The notes beneath the pieces are model-generated. The model was given only the letters and a program-made list of their open reading frames with translations, was not told where the DNA came from and searched no databases. Below, in pieces: positions 7,064 to 13,173 of a stretch of 13,173 bases of DNA. The position numbers and the translations under genes are program-made. The stretch covers positions 1 to 13,173 of the forward strand of contig JASCIV010000736.1 of assembly GCA_030374735.1 (NCBI GenBank). Reading direction: 5' to 3'. Position 1 is the stretch's first letter. Each line of letters begins with the position of its first letter. Source of the stretch: Gracilaria caudata (taxonomy: Eukaryota > Rhodophyta > Florideophyceae > Gracilariales > Gracilariaceae).

Positions 7064-10000
7064 CTAAGGAACTTTGGTGCGAGCGAATTCATTTCCTCGA
7101 GCAGGCTGTGACGTACTACTCGCTTGTGAGCGCCGTAGGAACCCAGAATCGAAAGGCCTCCACTCTCGTGACGTCCCTCGAGCTGAAGACCAATCTTCAC
7201 CTTCCACTTCCCCTGACGACTCTAATTCTGATTCTTCCACGATGTCGAACGCCCCATTACTCGCTGCAGATACTGCGCTTTGCTTCTGCTTTCCGCGAAT
7301 TGCTTGAACAGACCTTGTCAAAAAGTACAGCGAAACGTGAATAAGAGTCTGAACTAGAGGAAGGAAAAAGCCCGGAGCAAGTCGCAACATCACCCGGAAC
7401 CTCTTCCAAAACGGCGATCTTCTGAAAAACAATCTTGTTCTCTTTTGCGTGGCCTCATCTGAGAGCTCACGTTCTGTCGTTTGTAATCCCGTCCTACGAT
7501 TGAGGGCCTCATCAGAAACAGTGCCATTGCCTCCACTTCGAGGGAGTGTCATGTCCCTTGTTCCGAACACCTTGTCTACTCGCGAGGTCCAGTCCAGCTC
7601 CATGTTCATCGTCACTCTTTTGATAATGTACTGGCGCAAGAATCTTCCCGACTTTGATGTTATGAATTGCAGAATAAGGTCTGGTGAAGGGGCGGATGAC
7701 CTCCTTATCTTCGACTCGGTCACTGTTCCGTCATCAGCAGTGTTAATGCGTGTTATACGTTGATGATGCCTAGCGCTCAAAGGCAGAGGGCGAGGTTTGT
7801 CATCCTTCAAACGAGTACCAAGGCCCATGGCCGACGTTTTGTCGAAATCAAATGTGGAGGACGCAGCTGTTGCCTGCACGTCATGAAGAAGTTGACCCAT
7901 TCTGCTCCATCTCATTCTCCCGTACGAATCAATCACGAGTGAACCAAGAGCACGGCGAAAACGTGGTGATGGATCCGTGAGGATCTTTCGCACAACATAC
8001 GGATAAACGACTCCAAGAATGCTAAATCTGGGATCTGCATTCAGCGCGAGACCTTCAAGCATTCCTAGACATCGAAGGTTGGTCAAGAAATAGTCACTGA
8101 AAACGAAAGGGAATCGATTTCCCAGAGTCAGAAGCTTTCCAACAATGCCAACGAGCGTGAAGCGACGAAGCCGCTCAAGCTCGCCCGCTTCATCGTCAGT
8201 AAAGTCGGAGTTTGGAGGTTCCAGAGCATCACGCAACGCCTCGGATAACAGAGGAAGTTCAATCTCAACATCATCGGAGCGCATGACGGCCAATCCGACA
8301 AACGTTTCGGCCAAGTATGTGTATTCGCCGTGAATGAGGTGCATCAGCGCGCACACCAAAGACTCACGAACTGAATCCGGAACCTCGGAGATCAAGCCAA
8401 AGTCTATGTATGCAAGATACCCCGATTTGGTTTTTAGCACTACACACGGGATGAGAAAAAAGAACAAAAGGTTAGGATCTCTCCCTCTCTCTCTCTCTCT
8501 CTCTGTCCACACCGTTCCGAAAGAAGTGATCCAGGACCAGGACTGAAAAACTTACTGTTGCCGTTGTGCATGTCTGTAGAGCATCGATAGTCACGCAGAA
8601 TCAGCAAAATCACATTATGTTCATGTAAAACACGAACCGTTGACGCAATAAGGATACCGGTTAGCCTCGTGATGACACATTCTTTTCGCTCGCAAAGCTG
8701 ACGTAGCGCAGTAAATCGCAATGAGCAAACACGTACCGGCATGCATATATCCTTTGTCCAGCAACTGCATCAACGCGAACCTAATGCCGTTTTCTACAAG
8801 CGGAATATCTTCCGCCTTGACCTTTGCCTCGTCATCGATCAGCTTGACGCCTTCAACCCACTCAGTGACGAGCACGCGGCGCGAACAATACGACTCAAAG
8901 ACCCTGGGCAAGTAGATGCCCTTCACGCTGCCGTACACCTTTCTAAACTTTGTCATGTTCTTGAGCTCATTTGTATAATCAAGTTCCTCAAATAAGCGAC
9001 TGGCATACTCATCAACCGCGGCAGCAAAATCAGTTCTGCTTCGCAGAAGCACATTGGCCACAGTGGCAAAGTACCTCACAATATAACAGTCCATGGCAAT
9101 CTGTTCCGCGACCTCGGGTCTCTGAACTTTGACAGCCACATCAACTCCCTCCACCTTCGCCTTGAACACCATGCCCAAACTGGCGCCGGCAACCGGGTTG
9201 GGAGAAATGGAATCAAAGATTTGATCGGGAGTGGCTCCCAGCTCCTGCTCAATGAGCTCGTACGCAAGCGCCATCGGAAAGAACGGAAGCACGGCATCCT
9301 GCAGCTTTTGCAGCTCCTTGATCACAGGAAAGGTGAACAAATCCTGCCTGGTGGCAGCGGCCTGACCAAACTTGATGACAGCCGGACCCAAACGCGTCAT
9401 GGCCTCTCTCAAATGACCCGCCCATTTGGTCTCGCGCATCTGTTCGCGCTGTTTTACCTGCTGCTCCGTAAGCGCGCCGGTCGCAATCGCGCGCGCATCA
9501 ATCATGTTGAGCACACGATCTCTAGCAAGCTCGAAGGAAAGCCCGGCGATCTCGCGGAAGAACAGCATCATGCGTCTGAGCACCTTATCCGGCCGAATGC
9601 TGAAGTACAGATCAATGACCGTGGGGTCGTACACGACGGGCAGTTTGGTTCTGAGACTCTCGCGTTCCGAAATGGCCATGGCAATGGCACAATAACCGGC
9701 CACAAAGCCCGTGACGCCCGCGCGAGCCAGGTAAACCTTTGCCATTCGTTGCACATCGTTCGGAGTGCCGACGTGTGTGACGCGCGCATAGTCTTCAGGT
9801 GTAGCGGTGGTAAAGCGCGTCCCCTCCGCCTCCATTGACTCCACAGAGCGCGACGACTCCTCTTCCGCGTGCTCATTGAAACCGAAACGCTCCTCCGGCG
9901 GACGCATCCAATCCAGAACAGCCTCTTCGTCGGGTTGCGTATGCTTTGGCGCCAGCTCCGTGTCCAGCATCGGATTGGCTTTTGCACGACTTGCACGCGT

Positions 10001-10204
10001 GTTGACGCCGAACGCGGCGGCCGCTGCGGCGAGCACAAACGCCCTGCGCGAAAAGCGCGCGGCGCGCGGCTTGCGCTTCTCGTCCAGCGCGCAGCGACAT
10101 ATGGCACGGCGCGCGCGCACGCGGGCGCGGCGCGACGTGAGCCGGTGGCGCCGCAGAGGTAGCCGCACGGGCGCAACGAACGCGGCGCTGCGGAGCTCGC
10201 GCAT
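7064..10204 (-). CDS. ABC1/UbiB-type atypical kinase, predicted plastid-targeted, three exons
   Basis: Exons 10204-8737, 8573-8556 and 8439-7064 join in frame to give 953 residues. The ATG at 10204 is the first in frame; the frame continues upstream only by a GTG at 10339. Residues 1-76 look like a plastid presequence: Arg/Ala/Ser-rich, with Phe at 9 (RSAAFVAPV), then SRRAFVL, six Ala and an AKA site (74-76), a Tat-like second signal. Kinase features in order: a YDPTVIDLYFSIRP segment typical of cyanobacterial and plant ABC1 proteins; KFGQ at 278-281 (the ABC1 hallmark); an A-rich loop that reads AGAS at 339-342; Lys359 in VAVKVQRPEV; HADMHNGN at 488-495 with catalytic D490 and N495; DFG at 508-510. 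After the kinase come the NRFPF, LEGLAL and DPSPRFRRAL segments of plastid ABC1K proteins, a likely membrane segment near 842-870 and an acidic tail. In plants such proteins act in plastoglobules or plastid membranes on prenyl-lipid metabolism; which paralog this is cannot be told. It shares a promoter with the gene at 10468. Confidence 0.9.
8440..8555 (-). other. Intron 2 of the ABC1/UbiB kinase gene
   Basis: Read on the minus strand it begins GTAAGT at 8555 and ends TGTGTAG at 8440, 116 bases. A CTAAC branch-point match has its A at 8472, 32 bases before the splice, followed by a T-rich tract. A (GA)10 microsatellite lies in its middle. Splicing joins AAC-A to TG-CTA, giving NGN-ML and restoring the frame into the DFG-containing exon. 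Confidence 0.9.
8485..8504. repeat. (CT)10 dinucleotide microsatellite
   Basis: Twenty bases of uninterrupted CT on the plus strand, so (GA)10 in the sense of the kinase pre-mRNA, within the 116-base intron 2 and just upstream of the branch point. Such tracts vary in length and a purine tract inside so short an intron may influence splicing. Confidence 0.9.
8556..8573 (-). other. 18-nt micro-exon coding for the kinase catalytic loop
   Basis: Minus-strand bases 8573-8556 lie between TCTACAG and GTAAGT. With one base from exon 1 and two from exon 3 they encode D-M-H-N-G-N-M, which completes HAD..H.GN, the conserved ABC1 catalytic and metal-binding motif. No other join of the flanking exons restores this motif. 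The length is a multiple of three, so skipping keeps the frame but removes D490 and N495. Confidence 0.9.
8574..8736 (-). other. Intron 1 of the ABC1/UbiB kinase gene
   Basis: Read on the minus strand it begins GTACGT at 8736 and ends TCTACAG at 8574, 163 bases. A CTGAT branch-point match has its A at 8601, 27 bases before the splice. Retention would shift the frame and end translation at the stop around 8621, leaving a protein cut short at GYMHA, without catalytic loop or DFG. Confidence 0.88.
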
Positions 10205-10467
10205 GACGGAAAGGCGGCGGCGCGCGACGGCCGCTTGCGCTGAACGGGCGCGCGGCTTGACGGAGGCGGATGGAGCAGCGAGATTGACTCCGCCCGCACA
10301 GCGCGCCACGGCGCGCGCGCCACGTGGCGACGCCCACACGTGGCGGGGCGCACTCGTGGGGTGGGGGAGGGGAGGGGGGCGTGTGCGCGATTTGAGGCGA
10401 TCGCGGGTGCGCGGCGCTGCTGACGGCGGGCGCCGCCCGCGCAGTTTTTTCCGCGGCAGGAGGAGCG
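10205..10467. promoter_or_regulatory. Shared bidirectional promoter of the kinase and the 162-residue protein
   Basis: Only 263 bp separate the two divergent ATGs. The stretch is very GC-rich with no TATA box. It contains two CACGTG boxes in the direct repeat CACGTGGCG (10321 and 10337, 16 bp apart), the first inside a 12-bp palindrome CGCCACGTGGCG (10318-10329); an alternating GC tract (10310-10321); a four-run G tract (10358-10379); and a T6 run near 10445. CACGTG is the core site of bHLH and bZIP factors, including light-responsive ones in plants. Part of the stretch will be 5' UTR. Confidence 0.65.
10358..10379 (+). promoter_or_regulatory. G-quadruplex motif in the bidirectional promoter
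   Basis: Four runs of 4, 5, 4 and 6 G separated by single bases (T, A, A) on the plus strand. Single-base loops and runs of four or more G give a strong intramolecular quadruplex pattern. It lies midway between the CACGTG boxes and the ATG at 10468. Confidence 0.6.
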
Positions 10468-10956
10468 ATGGACGAGGACGAGGAGTACGGCGCGCCGTTC
10501 GAGCCCGAGCACATTGCGCCCGCCAAGCGCGGCTGCGTGCGCGCGTTCTGCGTGTCGCCCACCAACGGCCGTCTGGAGTGGATCCAGGCCAACGTGCGCC
10601 GCGAGCACCTCAACAACGGCTGCGAGCTCAGCGACGACATCGCCAACTTCCTGCTCGCCGGCGACAAGAACCCGTTCGACAAGCCCGCGCTCATCATGCA
10701 CCAGTCGCTGGGCGGCGTGGGCGACGAGGTGTACAACGCCTTTCTGGAGGGCCGCTCGTTCGACCGCGACACCTTCGACAACGAAGTGGAGAGCACCGTG
10801 TACTACGCGCTCAAGGACGCCGATGACGCCGCCGAGGCCGTCGTCACCGTCAAGTTCATCTTCCGCGACGACGTCGTCACCAGACCGTACAAGCTGGCGT
10901 ACCAGGTGCAACTGCCGAACGGCGACATCATCGAGAACGAACTCGTCAATGTGTAG
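10468..10956 (+). CDS. Acidic orphan protein of 162 residues
   Basis: A complete single-exon ORF; nearly every codon ends in G or C across its whole length, strong evidence of coding in this GC-rich part. The ATG context is GAGCGATGG. The product starts acidic (MDEDEEYG), has three Cys in its first third and then mixed hydrophobic and charged segments: SDDIANFLLAGDKNPFD and ALIMHQSLGGVGDEVYNAFLEG look helical, while the C-terminus AVVTVKFIFRDDVV and KLAYQVQLPNGDIIENELV looks like strands of a beta-sheet. There is no signal peptide or membrane span, so it is probably cytosolic or nuclear and folded. I recognise no family and assign no function. Its divergent promoter is shared with the plastid-kinase gene, which hints at co-expression but does not show a joint role. 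Confidence 0.85.
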   Translation: MDEDEEYGAPFEPEHIAPAKRGCVRAFCVSPTNGRLEWIQANVRREHLNNGCELSDDIANFLLAGDKNPFDKPALIMHQSLGGVGDEVYNAFLEGRSFDRDTFDNEVESTVYYALKDADDAAEAVVTVKFIFRDDVVTRPYKLAYQVQLPNGDIIENELVNV

Positions 10957-11221
10957 TAGAGCGAGCAACTAAATTTTGACTTGATAACTTTGCTCTGTCC
11001 CACACATGGCCCGCACCAGCGCGCTCTCGCCACCCCACGCGCTCTTCCCAAAGCTCGTCATCCTCCCTCCCTCTCCGCGCACTGCGTCAAGCGCCCATGA
11101 CCATGACGACCAGCCCCTTCCCCGTCCACGTCCAGCCCCTCCACGCCCCTCCCCTCCACGTCCTCCCCCCCCATGCGCCGGCTCTCGTCGTCCACCGTGT
11201 CCACTCACACTGCGCGCCACC
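10957..11221 (+). promoter_or_regulatory. Spacer and probable leader of the glycosyltransferase gene
   Basis: These 265 bases follow the orphan gene's stop and precede the favoured glycosyltransferase ATG. They are pyrimidine-rich and hold a 15-bp tandem repeat (11125-11169) and a C8 run (11165-11172). The frame of the downstream protein stays open through here from an ATG at 11006, so part could be coding if that start is used. Confidence 0.45.
11125..11169. repeat. 15-bp tandem repeat, three copies
   Basis: Three consecutive 15-base units each begin TCCACG (11125, 11140, 11155) and continue with C-rich sequence: TCCACGTCCAGCCCC, TCCACGCCCCTCCCC, TCCACGTCCTCCCCC. The minus strand has several G4 runs here. 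Read in the downstream frame the period is five codons (Pro/Arg-rich). Confidence 0.65.
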
Positions 11222-12673
11222 ATGTCCGCGTCGTTGAAGACGACCAAGAAGCCCAACTTTCAACTCCCCACCTCCTTCATATCCGCGCTCATCATCGTCG
11301 CGCTCTTTCCGTATCCCTCCCCAGCGCTTAACAAGTCGCTGTTCCGTCTACACGCGCCGCTGCACCATCGCCGTCTCCACGCGCCCTTCGCGCGCACGTG
11401 CTCGCCGCCCGCGCGCGCCCACTTCCGCACGCGCTTCACGCGCGCGCCACGCGCGCTGCTGCCGCTGTACCCGCCCAACGTGAGCGAGTCGCGCAACCGC
11501 GTGTTCATGTCATCGCTTCCACTCGAGGTGGGCGACGGTTTAGGACATCGCACATGTCTCATCAACTACGAGTTATTCATGGCCATCTCGCTCGGCCTCA
11601 CGTACACGCATCGCGTCAGCACGTACGGCTCTCTCAGCGTCGTCGACAAACTAGCGGTGGAACGGCTTTTCGGGTGGGGTGACAACGAACTCAAACGTCA
11701 CGACGTGCTCAATCAAAGCTGTCTCAACGTCGCGCTCATCAACGACAGCTGCGAAATCCCCGCCGCGCACATCGCGTGCGAGCGCGTGCGGCCGCGACGA
11801 AAAGGCGGTCAATTCGATCACTCCGTGATCATTCCCGACGAAATTGCGGACTGTCTACTGATCAATGGTGTGCTGGCAGAGTCGCAATGCGCCTCTCAGT
11901 TCCGCGCATTCGTGGCGGCATACAGTGAATCCAACACGCTGTTTCAAATGCGTCCGTCGCGCTGTTTCCGCGAGTATTTGTACACCAATTTCACGCGCAC
12001 GCGCGATTGGTTTGCTCACAAGTATTGGGAACATGCGGAGAAGAGGGAGCACGGGTTGGATGAGAGCCGCATTCACATTGGAATGCACATTCGTCGCGGA
12101 GACTTTTTTAACTATACGCAACGTGTGTTGATACCGGATGCGACGTATGTGGATGTGGCGGGGCGTGTGAGAATGGCGTTGGACGATATTGTGGGAACAC
12201 AAGTGGCGCTGACGATTCATATGTTCTCTGAGGGTGTGTCGTCGAGGGGTGAACGTGTGAAGGATAACCATGACACAACCAAGATGGACAAGCTGTACAT
12301 GGACGAACTGGGACAGATTCGACCTGATGGACATTGGCAACAATTGTTCGAACGTCATCGTAGATGGAAGGCGCGACGTAACGTCAACATCGAGACACAT
12401 ATCGCGTCCGACACCAGTTTGGCGGTGCGAAAGATGATCGCGTGCGACTTTTTCATTGGCAGCATCTCGGGACTGTCCATGCAAGTGGTGCGCTACATGG
12501 GCAGAGGCCTGATGCTTCTGCCATTACACGAAGCAGAGTTGGTGCCTCACGAGAACGCGGTGACGTTTGACTACGCGCGACATGGATTCGACAGCTTTTT
12601 ACACGAAGAGGAGCTCTATGAAAAAGTAAGTAACACAGTTCGGCGCAACCGACTCGGTTGCACTGCATGGTAA
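11222..12673 (+). CDS. Type II membrane glycosyltransferase, fucosyltransferase/NodZ-like
   Basis: A 483-residue product from the ATG at 11222, chosen for its full Kozak match (GCCACCATGT) and because it puts a short basic tail (KTTKK) directly before a hydrophobic segment (about 15-31), the layout of a Golgi signal-anchor. An in-frame ATG at 11006 would add 72 Pro/Arg-rich residues but lies only 49 bases after the previous stop. A basic, Pro-rich stem follows. The catalytic part starts at GDGLGHRTCLINYELFMAI and LGLTYTHR, like NodZ/FUT8-type enzymes. HIRRGD at 289-294 matches the HxRRxD motif for GDP-sugar binding in alpha-1,2/1,6- and O-fucosyltransferases. The C-terminal SDTSLAVRKMIACDFFIGSISGLSM (D397, R403, K404, D409) matches the acceptor-side motif of these folds. 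Several sequons (NVS, NQS, NDS, NFT, NYT) suit a lumenal domain. Likely role: transfer of fucose or a similar sugar onto glycans in the Golgi; donor and acceptor are unproven. Its stop is 53 bp from the convergent neighbour's stop. Confidence 0.82.
   Translation: MSASLKTTKKPNFQLPTSFISALIIVALFPYPSPALNKSLFRLHAPLHHRRLHAPFARTCSPPARAHFRTRFTRAPRALLPLYPPNVSESRNRVFMSSLPLEVGDGLGHRTCLINYELFMAISLGLTYTHRVSTYGSLSVVDKLAVERLFGWGDNELKRHDVLNQSCLNVALINDSCEIPAAHIACERVRPRRKGGQFDHSVIIPDEIADCLLINGVLAESQCASQFRAFVAAYSESNTLFQMRPSRCFREYLYTNFTRTRDWFAHKYWEHAEKREHGLDESRIHIGMHIRRGDFFNYTQRVLIPDATYVDVAGRVRMALDDIVGTQVALTIHMFSEGVSSRGERVKDNHDTTKMDKLYMDELGQIRPDGHWQQLFERHRRWKARRNVNIETHIASDTSLAVRKMIACDFFIGSISGLSMQVVRYMGRGLMLLPLHEAELVPHENAVTFDYARHGFDSFLHEEELYEKVSNTVRRNRLGCTAW
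12645..12661. repeat. Inverted repeat at the 3' end of the glycosyltransferase gene
   Basis: GCAACCGA, C, TCGGTTGC: perfect 8-base arms around one base, within the last ten codons before the TAA at 12671. It would form a compact hairpin in the mRNA end, between two convergent genes. Confidence 0.5.
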
Positions 12674-12726
12674 AGCTACAAAAGTAAATGAACAAAAAGT
12701 TAGAAAGTTATATAGTCGTCGCGCCC

Positions 12727-13173
12727 TCAAACCAGCGACCCACACCGCCCCGACGATGGGTACCCATACGGCGCCGGCTGATACTGCGACGGCGGCAACG
12801 GCGGTGCCGGGGGCGGTGGCAACGGTCTGGTAGGCACCGGCATCATCCCAAAACCCGACGCATAACAAAACGTAGGCGGCGGCGGTGGCGGCGGCGAAAC
12901 GCCCACAAACGCATGGAACGGCGACGCGTGCGACACGCCCGGTGGAGGATGAATGGGTACGTAGGTGTCGTGCGGCGGCGCGGGGATGTGCAGCGGCGGC
13001 ACGGGCGGCGGCGGCGGCGCGCGCGTCGGCGGCGGCGGCGGAAACATGGTGTACGGCGAGCTGAACGAGCGCGCGTGCTGCAGAAGCTGCTGCGGCGGCG
13101 GCGCGGCGAACGAGCAGCTGCCGGGCGGCAGAGACAGCGGCGGCGGCGGTGGCGGTGGCGGCGGCGGCGGCGG
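12727..13173 (-). CDS. C-terminal part of a polyproline protein (5' part outside the window)
   Basis: The minus-strand frame is open from the window edge to a TGA at 12727-12729, 148 codons. An internal Met at 13047 is unlikely to be the start, because the same Pro-rich composition continues upstream of it to the edge, where eleven Pro codons run in a row. The product is rich in PPPPP tracts separated by Ala, His, Ser, Tyr and Gly (for example VPPLHIPAPPHDTY and SQYQPAPYGYPSS), and has no charged core or folded domain in view. Such tails bind profilin, SH3, WW or EVH1 modules and occur in formins, splicing factors such as SF1, and RNA-binding proteins; nothing here decides among them. The GGC/CCG repeats are slippage-prone. 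It converges on the glycosyltransferase gene, so their 3' UTRs should overlap. Confidence 0.65.
   Translation of the reverse strand, partial: PPPPPPPPPPPPLSLPPGSCSFAAPPPQQLLQHARSFSSPYTMFPPPPPTRAPPPPPVPPLHIPAPPHDTYVPIHPPPGVSHASPFHAFVGVSPPPPPPPTFCYASGFGMMPVPTRPLPPPPAPPLPPSQYQPAPYGYPSSGRCGSLV

Noticed and set aside
10205..10339. 45-codon upstream extension of the kinase to a GTG
   Set aside because: GTG is not a usual start in nuclear genes; the ATG at 10204 gives a complete plastid-type presequence.
8621..10339. Reading kinase exon 1 and exon 3 as two separate genes or a pseudogene
   Set aside because: Clean donor, acceptor and branch-point sites plus the micro-exon restore the conserved catalytic motif in frame.
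9568..10968. Several long open frames opposite or beside the GC-rich genes
   Set aside because: These frames (for example 9568-10968 and 9873-10796 minus, 9807-10826 and 10514-10972 plus) are open only because GC-rich coding sequence has few stops; they read as Arg/Ala/Ser/Pro runs.
1..13173. CRISPR array, prophage, transposon or bacterial-type defence cluster
   Set aside because: No regular direct-repeat array, transposase or integrase motif, or terminal inverted repeats were seen; splicing and signal features are eukaryotic.

Overview
This is a piece of a eukaryotic nuclear genome, most likely from an alga with a primary plastid. The evidence is two GT-AG introns with recognisable branch points in an ABC1/UbiB-type kinase gene, AATAAA poly(A) signals, Kozak-type start contexts, secretory proteins with N-glycosylation sequons, and many proline/serine-rich disordered regions. 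The kinase has a plastid-type presequence with a Phe close to the N-terminus and no separate ER signal peptide, which suggests a red alga or glaucophyte rather than a complex-plastid alga. I cannot name the species.

The left part (1 to about 9500) is of moderate GC content, with sparse genes and long AT-richer spacers. It holds: the 3' end of an unidentified protein (2-367, +); a 1.8-kb spacer; a secreted metzincin-like zinc protease (2161-3180, -); a 1.2-kb divergent spacer; a predicted N-myristoylated, proline-rich protein with two C-terminal membrane spans (4375-5316, +); a spacer with several strong hairpins; a small unidentified ORF (5974-6252, +); and the 3' half of the kinase gene.

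The right part (about 9700 to 13173) is very GC-rich and compact. The kinase gene (7064-10204, -) and a gene for a 162-residue acidic orphan protein (10468-10956, +) diverge from a 263-bp shared promoter that carries two CACGTG boxes and a G-quadruplex motif. Next comes a type II membrane glycosyltransferase of the fucosyltransferase/NodZ-like kind (11222-12673, +). It converges, with 53 bp between stop codons, on the 3' end of a polyproline protein (12727 to the window edge, -).

The most striking feature is in the kinase gene. An 18-nt in-frame micro-exon (8556-8573) encodes most of the catalytic loop, so splicing it in or out would decide whether the kinase can be active. The genes share no obvious pathway; this is ordinary eukaryotic gene order, not an operon or a defence or mobile cassette. 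I see no rRNA, tRNA, CRISPR or transposon.
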